DNA of 53,597 nt from Bacteroidales bacterium (GCA_019415705.1 DXYS01000005.1:1-53597), one strand, 5' to 3'; counted from the stretch's first letter, positions 26,892 through 36,715 are shown. A program made the numbers and translations. The notes: generated from the sequence alone by a model not told the origin.

Positions 26892-28166
26892 ATGACCACC
26901 AACACCAAAACCGAACTGCGATTAGCGGCGATGATATTTCTTGAGTTTGCCGTATGGGGCTCATACCTCATATCGTTAGGCAATTACTTGGGGCGCATCG
27001 GCTTCGGCGAACGGGTAGGGTGGTTTTATGCCGCGCAGGGCATCATCGCCCTCTTTATGCCCACGCTCATAGGCATAGTGGCCGACCGTTACACGGGTGC
27101 ACGCCGCATGCTGAGTCTATGCCACATCCTTTTCGCCTGTTTCATGGGAGCTGCAGGCATCTACGGCCTGACTACGCCGCAACCTGCGTTCGGCACGCTG
27201 TTCACGCTCTATGTGACAGCCGTGGCCTTCTTCATGCCCACGATTGGACTGAGCAATGCCTTGTCTTTCAAAATATTGCGCAGTCGCGGCATCGACACCG
27301 TCGCTCGCTTTCCGCGCATACGCGTCATGGGCACCGTCGGCTTTATCTGTGCCATGCTCTTTGTCAACTTCACGGGCTTTCAGACCGACGCGTCTCAGCT
27401 CGTCACCTCGGCCGTAACGGCCCTCGTGCTTGCCGTCTACGCCCTGACTCTGCCACGCTGCGACAGTCAGCGCGAGAAAGCCTCCGAGGTCATCTCCCGG
27501 TCATGGCTCGGGGCGTTCGACATGCTGCGCGACCGACGCATGGCCGTCTTCTTCGGCTTCTGCGTGCTTGGCGGCGTAGCCCTGCAGATTACAAACTCCT
27601 ACGGCAACATGTATATCTCGTCGTTTGCGCGTGTCGCGGCCTTTGCCGACACATGGGGCGCCGCCAACGCCAACGCCGTCATTGCCGTCTCGCAGGCCTC
27701 CGAGGCCCTCTGCCTGTTGCTCATACCCGTGGCCATGCGGCGTTTCGGCATCAGGACGGTAATCGCCTCGGCCATGTTCGCGTGGTCGCTGCGTTTCGCC
27801 CTTTTAGGCATAGGCGACACAGGTCCGGCTCTGTGGATGCTTCTGCTCTCGGGTGTTGTCTACGGCGTGGCTTTCGACTTTTTCAGCATCGCCGGCGGCA
27901 TCTATGTCGACCGCTGCACCACGCCTGACCGCCGCTCGTCGGCGCAGGGACTGTTCATGGCCATGTCGACAGGCATCGGCGGGTCTACGGGCATACTCAT
28001 TGCTCAGCAGGTCGTCAACCGCCTTGTATTCAGTCAACAAACCGGCTCGGCCCGGCTTGAGGGCTGGACCGAGTTCTGGATGATTGCTGCGGTCTATGCA
28101 TTGGCCGTCGGAGTTCTGTTCCTGATTTTTTTCAGAGAGCGTCGCGACGAGTGCCCGAAGCTCTGA
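26892..28166 (+). CDS. MFS transporter, nucleoside:H+ symporter-like
   Basis: The 424-residue protein has about 12 predicted membrane helices. Its opening (LRLAAMIFLEFAVWGSYLISLGNYL) and the loop GIVADRYTGARR fit the LacY-like nucleoside:H+ symporter group (NupG/XapB) as found in Bacteroidetes. It would import nucleosides with protons across the inner membrane. The substrate is inferred from family resemblance. No promoter box lies directly upstream, so it may be read from the preceding gene. It converges with the large fimbrillin gene, only 8 bases apart. Confidence 0.7.
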   Translation: MTTNTKTELRLAAMIFLEFAVWGSYLISLGNYLGRIGFGERVGWFYAAQGIIALFMPTLIGIVADRYTGARRMLSLCHILFACFMGAAGIYGLTTPQPAFGTLFTLYVTAVAFFMPTIGLSNALSFKILRSRGIDTVARFPRIRVMGTVGFICAMLFVNFTGFQTDASQLVTSAVTALVLAVYALTLPRCDSQREKASEVISRSWLGAFDMLRDRRMAVFFGFCVLGGVALQITNSYGNMYISSFARVAAFADTWGAANANAVIAVSQASEALCLLLIPVAMRRFGIRTVIASAMFAWSLRFALLGIGDTGPALWMLLLSGVVYGVAFDFFSIAGGIYVDRCTTPDRRSSAQGLFMAMSTGIGGSTGILIAQQVVNRLVFSQQTGSARLEGWTEFWMIAAVYALAVGVLFLIFFRERRDECPKL

Positions 28167-28174
28167 GACTGTTA

Positions 28175-31100
28175 TTACTTCTGATTGGATTCGTCTACTA
28201 TGGGGCGTACCGGCAGACCGTACGAGTTACTTGACGTGGCATAACAAGTCATAGCCGGCTTGTCATGTTCTTTCTGAGTATACTGGACTTTTACGCCCGC
28301 TTGGCACCTGTTGTCAATTGAAAACAGCATTACCTGATAGGCGTTTTTCACATCTGTCATGGGGGCAATAGTCGCCGACGATACAAATGTCAGCATCCTG
28401 AATGCCGGATGAGAAGTTAAATAGAATTTTTCTTGGGTGAAAGTTTCATCCTTTACATCGGGGTCGACTGTCTTCCATTCCGACGTTCGCAGCGCATAGT
28501 TTCTGACACCGGTTGCCGGAAACGTTATGGTTTGTCCGCTGTTATGTGTCTGATTTGACGTTAAAGTCCATTGATTGTCCTTAAATTCCGTTGTTCCCTT
28601 TCCATAGTAGTAGGGTTGGGTGCCCGACCATTCTTTTGCAATGCCGCGGAATGCATCAACCGGAGGCACTTTAAATCCGGGAGGACACGGGTCGTAAAGT
28701 GATTTCGTGACATCTGACGCATTGTATTTCAGATTAGCGGTATCAGCCGTGACTTGGTCATTTATTTGATATATTTGTTCGTATCTGCGTCCCGACGATT
28801 CGGCAGTCGCATCCCAGACATTATACATAATGTGTGTCTCACTGTCGAGATATCCGACAGTCGCATCATATTTCTTATGCCAGTGGTTGCGGTAATTGTA
28901 TGCCAGACCCGAATTGGTGTCCGTTGCCCGGGAGTTGGCGATAAACATATACGGATGCCGGATACCATAGCCTATTGTCACGCCGTCTTTGGCATCGTCA
29001 GTATAAGGTGTTCCCGTATATCCGTATGAATTTGAAGTCATTACATCGCCCGGATTTTTGCAGAACGAGTAATTATATCTGTCGGTAATATGCTGATTGA
29101 ATACCTGTTTGTTCTCCATTGTGAACTCAACGGAGTCAGCCGGGTTACCCGTGCCTTTCTTTTTGTACCTGTATAGAGGAGTTTTATCGTTGTATATGCC
29201 GCCGAGCATAGGGTCTTTTCGTCCCCACTGATAGTAGGTGTTGTCTCCTGCAGCAGAGCCCTTGAACTCCATCTGCATGAATGTCTTGTCGATAGCGACA
29301 GTCGTCACTTTTTTTCCGCCGTATGCAGACATGTCGATAACGGCCTGCAGGCTGAACGGACGCGCATCGTTGTGGGCGTGACGGTCGCAATAGCCGAGAT
29401 TATATTGTGCGATTCTATATTTTCCGCGTGATGTCTGCGAATTATATAAATTGGTGTAAAACTCGGTTTTGTGTGGTGTGACCCATATGTGCCAGCTCCA
29501 TACGATGGTGGAGTCGCTGTTTCTGACAGCCAGCACGGCATTGCCTTGTGCAAGAGTGTGTTCGCGGATACGGAATCTCAGTTGGGTACTGTTGTCTTTG
29601 TCGTCGACTGTCACGCTGTCAATCAGGTCGGGAGCATCCTGCCACAACAGCACGGCATCCCTGACCCCGGTGATTGTTGGGGAGGCAATCGCATTATCGT
29701 TGTGGTCGGGGGTATGTAAAAGCGCGTCACTACGAGGTGTGATGAGTTGGCCGTTGCCGTAGACAAGCGGCAGAGAGTAATAGCCCGCCTTGTCAACCAT
29801 ATAGCAGTTGGCCGTTCCTTTCTCTGACGAAAGGTCGTATGGCGTGGTCGGCGTCCCCTCTATAGATTTGTCAAAGCTGCTGTTCATCGTCTCATATGCA
29901 GGTTGCGACGCGATAGTCAGCAGTCCTTTTTTATTGTAATATTCACAGTCGTTCCACGTGCTGTTGTCGAAACTGTATTGTAAAGTGATGCATTTGTCCG
30001 GTATTTCCAATGTGTCGGAGACATCGCCCTGCGTAATCTCGGCTATGGCTCTGTATGACGCATCATACCATACACCCGAATAGGGGATAACCGCGCCGTC
30101 TTCTTTATCAAATATCAGCTTGGGCTTGATGCTGATGCTCGAAGGCGAAACCATATAGGTGACAATCTTGCCCGCCGTCCACTTGTGTCCGGCTAAAGAG
30201 GCGCTCAGGGTGCGCTCGCGGCCGGTGGCATTGTCCGTGAATTTTATAGTCAGTGAGGCGTTTGCGGGCAGCGTCTGCGGCAGCAGCATAAATGTCAGTT
30301 TGTCGGTGTCGGTGCCGGTGATTGGAGTGTCGTCCGGAGTCTGTATCTTGTCGCCGTCGTTGGGCAGCGTTATGTCTTTTTTGATTTCGTATGTGGTGAT
30401 GTCTGATGTTTCCCACGTGTCAGCTCCGATTACCTGTGTGCCGGTGCCGTAAACGTTTGCGATGGAGACCTCGGTGATGGTGCCGGCAAGCATGGTTGAG
30501 TCACACTTAATCCGCACGGCCGTGAGCGCGTGGCCGAAGTGCAGTTCCACCGCCGCCGGTGTGGTCGCGGCCGAGACAGGGGCGCACACGGTCATCAGGT
30601 CGATTTGCTCCGTCACATTCTTAGGCACGGTGTATGTCAGTGTCGGCGAGCCTTTGTGATTGGAATCGCTTAGAGTCAGCTCTCCGTCTGTGGCCTCAAA
30701 ATCTTCGGTTACGGGTGCAAAGGCATAAAAACGGACTTTGCCGTTCGAGGGCCATTGCAACGGACGGCCTCCCTGTACCGGGTTGCCTGTCGACGTGCTG
30801 TAATACAGGTTGTAGGCATAGTCGGTCGTCCATTCGTTCTGTGATTCGTCGTCGGGGTAATCACCTGTATAGCAAATGCCGCTCAACGAAAAACGCGTGT
30901 AGGTATCCGAAAATGCCTTGGGGGTGCGAATCGGAGTGCCGCGTGACACTACGTCAGTCTCTGTTGTCGAGGGATTATCCGAGACCACGGTGTGTAAATA
31001 CAGCTTGGTGCCCTCTTCAGACTGCGACAGGGGCTGTATCGATCTGCAGTGTGCGTCCTGCGCGTTTTCGTCGACTGACATGCCCTCGTGCCATGTGTCC

Positions 31101-31243
31101 GAAGCCGAGACTTTGAAAGCTATCTGTTGCCCGCTGAGATTCTGATATCCGAAATCATCTTTGCATGCGACATGCGTGATAAGCATGACGACTGCAGCCG
31201 GCACGGCGATAGCAAATCGGGAGATGCTGTATTTTACATTCAT
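28175..31243 (-). CDS. Very large fimbrillin-like lipoprotein, probable fimbrial tip or adhesin
   Basis: The 1022-residue product begins at the ATG at 31243 (MNVKYSISRF), which gives a lipoprotein signal ending in ITHVAC; an in-frame upstream ATG at 31312 lies inside the terminator hairpin. The N-terminal ~380 residues are fimbrillin-like (VRFYAFAPVTED, VELHFGHALTAVRIK, LAGHKWTAGKIVTYMV). The C-terminal part has beta-rich domains and a DPCPPGFKVPPVDAF motif of the kind seen at the end of large Bacteroidales surface proteins. It is the last gene of the fimbrial operon, in the place of tip adhesins. The tip role is inferred from position and size. Confidence 0.7.
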   Translation of the reverse strand: MNVKYSISRFAIAVPAAVVMLITHVACKDDFGYQNLSGQQIAFKVSASDTWHEGMSVDENAQDAHCRSIQPLSQSEEGTKLYLHTVVSDNPSTTETDVVSRGTPIRTPKAFSDTYTRFSLSGICYTGDYPDDESQNEWTTDYAYNLYYSTSTGNPVQGGRPLQWPSNGKVRFYAFAPVTEDFEATDGELTLSDSNHKGSPTLTYTVPKNVTEQIDLMTVCAPVSAATTPAAVELHFGHALTAVRIKCDSTMLAGTITEVSIANVYGTGTQVIGADTWETSDITTYEIKKDITLPNDGDKIQTPDDTPITGTDTDKLTFMLLPQTLPANASLTIKFTDNATGRERTLSASLAGHKWTAGKIVTYMVSPSSISIKPKLIFDKEDGAVIPYSGVWYDASYRAIAEITQGDVSDTLEIPDKCITLQYSFDNSTWNDCEYYNKKGLLTIASQPAYETMNSSFDKSIEGTPTTPYDLSSEKGTANCYMVDKAGYYSLPLVYGNGQLITPRSDALLHTPDHNDNAIASPTITGVRDAVLLWQDAPDLIDSVTVDDKDNSTQLRFRIREHTLAQGNAVLAVRNSDSTIVWSWHIWVTPHKTEFYTNLYNSQTSRGKYRIAQYNLGYCDRHAHNDARPFSLQAVIDMSAYGGKKVTTVAIDKTFMQMEFKGSAAGDNTYYQWGRKDPMLGGIYNDKTPLYRYKKKGTGNPADSVEFTMENKQVFNQHITDRYNYSFCKNPGDVMTSNSYGYTGTPYTDDAKDGVTIGYGIRHPYMFIANSRATDTNSGLAYNYRNHWHKKYDATVGYLDSETHIMYNVWDATAESSGRRYEQIYQINDQVTADTANLKYNASDVTKSLYDPCPPGFKVPPVDAFRGIAKEWSGTQPYYYGKGTTEFKDNQWTLTSNQTHNSGQTITFPATGVRNYALRTSEWKTVDPDVKDETFTQEKFYLTSHPAFRMLTFVSSATIAPMTDVKNAYQVMLFSIDNRCQAGVKVQYTQKEHDKPAMTCYATSSNSYGLPVRPIVDESNQK

Positions 31244-31270
31244 GGAGGATGTGATTATTGATAGATTGAA

Positions 31271-31320
31271 AAAAGAGGGTGCATCACAATTCCGATGCAC
31301 GGAGTCAGACACACCCTCTT
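31271..31320 (-). terminator. Intra-operon hairpin terminator or attenuator
   Basis: Arms CACCCTCTTT (31311-31320) and AAAGAGGGTG (31271-31280) pair over 10 bp, and on the minus strand the stem runs into a T-tract (plus-strand A run at 31268-31273). A competing inner stem GTGCATC/GATGCAC (31278-31284, 31293-31299) shares three bases with it. It separates the 505-residue fimbrillin from the large distal one. Confidence 0.7.
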
Positions 31321-31353
31321 TGATTGGTTACCTTTATTCAGTCGGTGTTATGT

Positions 31354-32871
31354 TCAAAATTCGGGGTCTTTATCGTTGCCGTCTTTCCAGACTTCTGTGG
31401 CCCAGTCTTCGACAGTCACACTGAACTTGATAGGATCGTCAAGAACAGGGGCGCCCACCGCTTTATCAGCCGGACGGGCTGTGACAACGCTAAGCGGCAT
31501 TGTTTTTGATATGTACTGGCCGCCTTCCAATACCCAAGCGGAGACGGTTGCGCCTCTCGGTATTAATTTATTTATCAAAGCTTGGGCTTCGTTTCCTTCG
31601 GTGGGTATAGGAGGATAAACACCGGCTCCGGTCTTGGCGCCGCAGACATCAAGATTGAATGTATAGTGTTTGCCCATGCCTTTACATTTCTTTCCGGTCG
31701 TAGCTATTGCAGATACTGTTTCGGTGAAGTCTTCAGCCTCGCCCCAGTCGGTGCTGACAGGCACGCATACAAAACCGTATTCCGTGCCGTCATATTTTGT
31801 CGTGTTGACCGGGAACAGCTGATGATAGTGCTTTTTGGCGGTTGCATCAATAGCGACGTCGGTAATGTCTGCACCCTTATGCGTTTCACCGGGGTGTTCG
31901 AGCTCGACGCGACACAGCAGCATGATATATGCTCCGGTCGTAGTCGCGGATGAACCGTTCCATGCCGTAAGGCTCTCCGGGACAAGCATGAGCGTTTGGC
32001 GCAGAAGCGGGTCGTCTCCATTTTTTTTCAGAGGTATGAAATCGTTATAATATGCGCCGTAGGTTTCTTTATCGATAGAAGTCCATTCGAGTGTGTTGGT
32101 AGCGTTTTTTGTATCTTTGTCAACCGATATTGTTGCATTCAGATTTCCTGATGCAGCAGCATTGACAAGCCATGCGCCTTTGATTTTTACAATACGCTCG
32201 TCATTGTCAGTGTCCATGCCCTTACGGCCGGCTTTGATTGATATCTGCGTGAGCGCATGGTTGAAGTGCATGTCTACTACTGTTGTAGTTCCGCGTTCCT
32301 GCTGCGTAAAAGCTACGAGCAGGTCTTTCTGATTGTAGCCGTCAGCCCAGATGCCTTCGCCGGCATTGGCGTCCGCGGTAAGATCGGCTTTGGCCGGCGC
32401 AAAACCTTCGATGTACGGCTGGTCGGAAGCAGAGTTTACTCCGAATGTGCCGCTGCTCAGAACGCCGCTTGCCGAGCTTTCGCCACGCATCAGTGTCGTA
32501 TATCCGATAAACAAAGCTCTTTGCGTAGTTGCCGGCCAATAAACGGTGCGATTCAATTTCCACATGCCGTTGCTGGCGTCGACGGTGTTTTGGAACTCGG
32601 CTATATCGCCTCCGTCGGCACTGCCTATCATATATGAATTATAGAGAACACCGTCGGGGTGTATGCCGCGTCCTATTACCGCAAAGTCACCGAGATTGGT
32701 GACGTCGATTTGTTGTGCACGGGTCGCTTGGCCGACTGACGCTGCAAATGTGATTGCTTTACCTTCGGGATCAGTGTTAAGCCCCGTCTCGACATCTGTA
32801 GCGCATGATGTCACTAACATTGCACCGGACAAGAGGGCAAATGTCATGGCTGAGTATTTACTGATTTTCAT
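31354..32871 (-). CDS. Fimbrillin-family lipoprotein, probable structural subunit
   Basis: The 505-residue lipoprotein (lipobox LVTSC) has typical fimbrillin blocks: GKAITFAASVGQATRAQ, GDFAVIGRG, VYWPATTQRALFIGYT and VVDMHFNHALTQISIKAG. The arginine in QATRAQ sits where type V fimbrillins are often trimmed by a protease to expose the donor-strand groove; that is a family idea, not visible processing. The gene lies 47 bases after the DUF5119 gene and before the hairpin. It is the best candidate for the major fimbrial subunit of this operon. Confidence 0.75.
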   Translation of the reverse strand: MKISKYSAMTFALLSGAMLVTSCATDVETGLNTDPEGKAITFAASVGQATRAQQIDVTNLGDFAVIGRGIHPDGVLYNSYMIGSADGGDIAEFQNTVDASNGMWKLNRTVYWPATTQRALFIGYTTLMRGESSASGVLSSGTFGVNSASDQPYIEGFAPAKADLTADANAGEGIWADGYNQKDLLVAFTQQERGTTTVVDMHFNHALTQISIKAGRKGMDTDNDERIVKIKGAWLVNAAASGNLNATISVDKDTKNATNTLEWTSIDKETYGAYYNDFIPLKKNGDDPLLRQTLMLVPESLTAWNGSSATTTGAYIMLLCRVELEHPGETHKGADITDVAIDATAKKHYHQLFPVNTTKYDGTEYGFVCVPVSTDWGEAEDFTETVSAIATTGKKCKGMGKHYTFNLDVCGAKTGAGVYPPIPTEGNEAQALINKLIPRGATVSAWVLEGGQYISKTMPLSVVTARPADKAVGAPVLDDPIKFSVTVEDWATEVWKDGNDKDPEF

Positions 32872-32918
32872 AAGAAAAAGTTTTAAGTGTATTGTTATGA
32901 AATGTTTATGAATATTTA

Positions 32919-33899
32919 TTACATTTTAATCTCTATGTCTTCGGCATCTTCCCATCCTCCGACACCCGGGCTCATGCCCCCTTGGCCGCCGGCGGGCAGC
33001 TTAAGCCCGTTAAGGTTAATCTCGATGTGTTTGCTGTTGCCGGCCTTGTGTATGGCCTCGGTCACATCGAAATCATAATAATACTTATAGGATGTATATA
33101 CACGCAGACAGTGTTTCACATCGTGAGGCGCGTTGTCACCGAAGGTCACCAATGACCCGCGCAGACATTCCGGTCCGCAGTGATTGAGCTTGAACGGGAT
33201 TATCACTTCTGTCCCCGTCGGACGCGAATATCCCGGATGCCATGCCTCGGCCAGTCCGGTAATTACACCCGAAGCCTCGGTGTCGGCCGTCATATTTTTT
33301 ACGCCTGTGATGACGATGTCATATATGGAGGTAACCTCGACGGGCGTAAATCTTATGTGTTTCTCGGTGTCGGACGAAGGCTCGACGGTCACAGCCCCGT
33401 CAAGAGTGTGTGCGTAGACGGTGCTTGGCTCTGTCCTCACGGGCTGGCTGTCGGCGCCGTCGGGCAACGGCGCGTTTTCGCTGCGGTTCATGGGTGCGAG
33501 CACCGAGTTGCCGTGTGTCACGATACGATATCCGTCAAATGTGCGTCCTTCTTCATAATTATTGTCTGTGGTGCCGTTATGACACAGCACGTAGTATGTG
33601 CCCGGACGTACATTGATGCGGCTGTCAAACTGCGTGCGGCTCTCCGTGCCTCCGGCTGAGAGCTCGAAGCGGTAACTTTCATCGGATGTGGTCGAGAAAA
33701 ACCACACAACCATAGTTTTGGGAGTGGCGTCCGGAGCCTGACTCCAGTCAAACTCGACATAAACGGGAGACACGTGTGAGTGGTCATAGCACAGCTCGCG
33801 CTGCGAACAGCCCGTAAAACAGAGTAAGCCCGATAACACTACGGCAAAAATGCCGCAGACCCTCGCTCTGAAACAAATCTGATGACGCTTGCCAATCAT
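32919..33899 (-). CDS. DUF5119 lipoprotein of a fimbrial locus
   Basis: The start at 33899 (MIGKRHQICFRARVCG) gives a lipoprotein signal with the Cys of CFTGC and 326 residues; longer in-frame starts would lie inside the upstream gene and read as Arg-rich nonsense. The sequence ELCYDHSHVSPVYVEFDWS, then APDATPKTMVVWF and PGTYYVLCHN are DUF5119 signatures. Its ATG overlaps the TGA of the DUF3575 gene (ATGA), so translation is coupled. DUF5119 proteins accompany fimbrillin genes, probably in assembly or anchoring; the role is inferred. Confidence 0.8.
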   Translation of the reverse strand: MIGKRHQICFRARVCGIFAVVLSGLLCFTGCSQRELCYDHSHVSPVYVEFDWSQAPDATPKTMVVWFFSTTSDESYRFELSAGGTESRTQFDSRINVRPGTYYVLCHNGTTDNNYEEGRTFDGYRIVTHGNSVLAPMNRSENAPLPDGADSQPVRTEPSTVYAHTLDGAVTVEPSSDTEKHIRFTPVEVTSIYDIVITGVKNMTADTEASGVITGLAEAWHPGYSRPTGTEVIIPFKLNHCGPECLRGSLVTFGDNAPHDVKHCLRVYTSYKYYYDFDVTEAIHKAGNSKHIEINLNGLKLPAGGQGGMSPGVGGWEDAEDIEIKM

Positions 33900-35089
33900 C
33901 GGTTGCCTCCTTTCTTGTTGTTTGCGACACCGTTGCCGACAAGCCATACGAGCGTGACGCCGACGCGGGTGGGGCCAAACCAGCCCAGTTTGTGTGTCGA
34001 CATCCACACGTCGCAATCGTCTATCGGCTTGTGCTTTTTGTATGTTCCCCAAAGATAGCCCACTCCGAGATTGAAGTCGATATTGAAACGGGTCGATACG
34101 GGAAGTGAATATGTGTAGGACAGTCCTGCGGCATAGTTGTATTTGTCTGACAGAACGCCCGAGTGGCTGCGCCCTGCCTGAAAATCATAGCAGGCTATCG
34201 AGCCGTATGCGCCCACATAATGGCCGCCGAGCGGCGAGCCGTTGCGACGCGGACCTATGCGGTATCTGACCTCGATGTCTCCGCCGTATATGCGCCAGTA
34301 GCGGCGTTTGTCATGATTGTTCCAGCGGGCATACATCCAGTCGGCCTGCACCGTAACCCTGTCGGATAAACTCACGCCTATGCCGATGTTGGGGGTCAGC
34401 GCCGCGTCATACAGCATATTGGTGGTGATAAAAACCGGGATGTTTTTTGACTGTCGCTGAGGCTCTGACACTGTCACGGCGATGTTGTCGTTCGTGTCGG
34501 CCGATAAAGGTATATTTGTGCTTGCGGCCTGACTGACAGTATCTTCGCTGACGGTGTCGGCAGCGCTGACGTTATCGGCAGTGCTGACGTTATCGGCGAC
34601 GGCCGCTGTCAGAGTGTCTGCGCTCTGACGTCTGACTCTCAGGGTTATTGATGCGTAACGCTGAGAGGGATAGTGCGACGGATTAATCCTCGGAGCGATG
34701 TCGCCGTACGAGTTTTTCGTCTCGGTCAGCGAGTCGAGGACTTTGCCGAAATAGTCGAAGAGATTATCTGCGCGTCTTTGTGCAAGACGGCGGTTATAGC
34801 CCTGATTGCCTTCAGGAGAGGCGGAGCCGTGTATTTCCACGTCAACGGGAGACATATCGGCAGCCGATTGTAAAAAATATCTGACCGAATCTATCGCACG
34901 TGCGTTTGACCGGAATCCCGGGTCTATACGGTCTGACGATTTACGGAAGTACACGGTGCTGCATAACGCGCTGTCGCATTTCTCTTCGCCCCTTGCGTCT
35001 GCATACACAAATATGACAAGTGCTATGGCAATCGCCGGAAACTTTAACAACGCATTCTGAAAAAGATACGGATATTTAAGGTTTCTCAT
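33896..35089 (-). CDS. OmpA-like/DUF3575 outer-membrane protein of a fimbrial locus
   Basis: The 397-residue protein has a signal-like N-terminus, an OmpA-type peptidoglycan-binding domain (~40-155, EIHGSASPEGNQGYNRRLAQ), a repeat-built linker (~165-200) and a DUF3575 barrel-like domain (~215-385) with NMLYDAALTPNIGIGV, RYWRIYGGDIEVRYRI and GHYVGAYGSIACYDFQ. It is the first gene of the four-gene fimbrial operon. It probably anchors or exports components at the outer membrane. An 18-bp tandem repeat encodes the linker. Confidence 0.8.
   Translation of the reverse strand: MRNLKYPYLFQNALLKFPAIAIALVIFVYADARGEEKCDSALCSTVYFRKSSDRIDPGFRSNARAIDSVRYFLQSAADMSPVDVEIHGSASPEGNQGYNRRLAQRRADNLFDYFGKVLDSLTETKNSYGDIAPRINPSHYPSQRYASITLRVRRQSADTLTAAVADNVSTADNVSAADTVSEDTVSQAASTNIPLSADTNDNIAVTVSEPQRQSKNIPVFITTNMLYDAALTPNIGIGVSLSDRVTVQADWMYARWNNHDKRRYWRIYGGDIEVRYRIGPRRNGSPLGGHYVGAYGSIACYDFQAGRSHSGVLSDKYNYAAGLSYTYSLPVSTRFNIDFNLGVGYLWGTYKKHKPIDDCDVWMSTHKLGWFGPTRVGVTLVWLVGNGVANNKKGGNR
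34547..34600. repeat. 18-bp tandem repeat in a linker
   Basis: Three copies with an 18-base period are visible at 34547, 34565 and 34583 (GCTGACGTTATCGGC core; the first copy is more diverged). They encode six-residue ADNVST-type repeats on the minus strand. Confidence 0.65.
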
Positions 35090-35122
35090 AAATCGCAGAA
35101 CAGATATCTCAACATAGGTGAT

Positions 35123-35131
35123 GCAAAATTA
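35123..35131 (-). promoter_or_regulatory. Promoter -7 box of the fimbrial operon
   Basis: On the minus strand the box reads TAATTTTGC, an exact TAnnTTTG match, 34 bases before the start at 35089. No clear -33 box was seen. Confidence 0.5.
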
Positions 35132-35247
35132 TTGTTTGTTAATGATATTTCGACTATTTTTAACGAAAAAAGTTGCAGTTTTTTTGATTTTTTAGAGATT
35201 TGCTGTGATTTATATAGAAATGAGGCTTTTAGATAGACGTTGCTTTG

Positions 35248-35760
35248 TTAAAAAGTACTTACGATTATAACATCTTCATCATCTGCCGGGCGCTCGAAAT
35301 TTTGGTAAAACATTTCGAGATTGGCCTCAGGGACTATCAGATCGTCGGGTCCGGAGCCGCGTCGCCCCGACAGACGCTCGCGCAGCACATCAAGTGGTGC
35401 GTCCATCCATACAAGGCACATGGTCACACCTGATTCGGAGGCCAGACGGCGCATCTCGTCGCGCTTGCTCCGGCGGCACATCGTCGAGTCCAAGACCACA
35501 CGGCGCCCCTCGGCGAGCAGGCGGCGCAGAGTCTCTGCGGTCTCGGCTGCCACGGCCTCGAACGCCGGACGCTGCTCCGACAGAGGCATCGTCGACATAG
35601 CTTCGCCATACCGCTCCCACATGGCGTTGTCATATGACAGACGCGTGTAGCCGCAGCGCTCGAGCTCACGCGCAAAACGCGTCTTGCCCGAGCCGCTTAT
35701 GCCGCACATCACCACGAGCTGCACTCCGCCGACGAGTTCGGTAGCCTGTGTAGCTGACAT
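35248..35760 (-). CDS. Small P-loop kinase (AAA_33 type)
   Basis: The 170-residue protein has a Walker A motif GISGSGKT (~20-27), followed by FARELERCGYTRLSYDNAMW. A second region, GRRVVLDSTMCRRSKRDEM (~84-102), fits the Walker-B-like block and lid region of small AAA_33 kinases related to polynucleotide kinase or zeta-type folds. The substrate is unknown. It follows the DUF362 gene by 6 bases and is probably co-transcribed with it. Confidence 0.75.
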   Translation of the reverse strand: MSATQATELVGGVQLVVMCGISGSGKTRFARELERCGYTRLSYDNAMWERYGEAMSTMPLSEQRPAFEAVAAETAETLRRLLAEGRRVVLDSTMCRRSKRDEMRRLASESGVTMCLVWMDAPLDVLRERLSGRRGSGPDDLIVPEANLEMFYQNFERPADDEDVIIVSTF

Positions 35761-35766
35761 TGGCGG

Positions 35767-36681
35767 TCAGACTGTTGCCTGTGCGACAGGCTCGACAGGC
35801 ACGATGACATATTTGTTTGAGCCTAAGCCGAGCTCCTCGGCGTAATCTAAAAGGTGAGTGGCGCCGCGTGACTCCATGCGCTCGATGAGGTGCGACTTGC
35901 CGGGGTCGTCAGAGTTGTAGACCATGTCGACGCAGGCGCGGTCTAAGGCAACAGGGTCTAACGAGGCGAGGATGCCGATGTCGTGCATGTGTATCTCCTC
36001 GGGCTCGGCCACACAGTCACAGTCGACCGACAGATTGTTTGCGACGCTGATATAGAGTATATTGTCGCCGGCCTTGTCAAAGACAGACTCGCACGCCTCG
36101 GCCATTGACTCCAAGAAGTCATTCTGCGGCGGCACGTTTTCCCAGTCGACGGGCACGTCTTTTGAGCGGCCTGCGGTGTGAATCCATGCCTTGCCGGCGG
36201 CCGACGCCATGCCGATGGCGACGTTTTTAAGTGCACCGCCGAATCCGGCCATCGGGTGACCCTTGAAGTGCGACAGCACGATGGTGAAGTCGTAGTTGCG
36301 CCAGTTGCGTCCGACAAAATTCTCCTTGAGGTGGCGCCCGTTGCGCACGGGGAGCGCCACGTCACCTTCGGCATCCATGATGTCGACCTCGGCTATGGCC
36401 GTGAAGCCGTGCTCGGCAGCGGTCTGGAGGTGGTCGGCCACGTTGCAGCGGCGTCCGTCATAGGCCGTGTTGCACTCGACGATAGTGCCGTCGACCAGAT
36501 GTACGAGACGCTTGATGACATCGACGCTCAGATGATTCGGATTGCCGGCTTCGCCTGTCGAAAGCTTGACGGCGACACGGCCTTTGGCCTCGCGTCCGAG
36601 TGCCTGATATACTTTAACGAGATTGTCAGCCGTTATGCGGGGGCAGAAATATACGGTCGACGGTGTTTTTGTCTGTTCCAT
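35767..36681 (-). CDS. DUF362-family protein
   Basis: The 304-residue protein matches DUF362 throughout: VAVKLSTGEAGNPNHLSVD, IVECNTAYDGRRCNVADHL, VLSHFKGHPMAGFGGALKN and ILASLDPVALDRACVDMV. The Cys-rich ferredoxin segment found in some relatives is absent. The family has no settled biochemical role. It is the first gene of a two-gene minus-strand unit with the P-loop kinase. Confidence 0.85.
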   Translation of the reverse strand: MEQTKTPSTVYFCPRITADNLVKVYQALGREAKGRVAVKLSTGEAGNPNHLSVDVIKRLVHLVDGTIVECNTAYDGRRCNVADHLQTAAEHGFTAIAEVDIMDAEGDVALPVRNGRHLKENFVGRNWRNYDFTIVLSHFKGHPMAGFGGALKNVAIGMASAAGKAWIHTAGRSKDVPVDWENVPPQNDFLESMAEACESVFDKAGDNILYISVANNLSVDCDCVAEPEEIHMHDIGILASLDPVALDRACVDMVYNSDDPGKSHLIERMESRGATHLLDYAEELGLGSNKYVIVPVEPVAQATV

Positions 36682-36715
36682 GATGCTGTGGTTTTGCTAA
36701 TGTATTTTGTCTGAT

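Noticed and set aside
28175..35089. Fimbrial operon as a novel system
   Set aside because: OmpA/DUF3575, DUF5119 and fimbrillin genes together are a known Bacteroidales arrangement; only the hairpin and the linker repeat are unusual.
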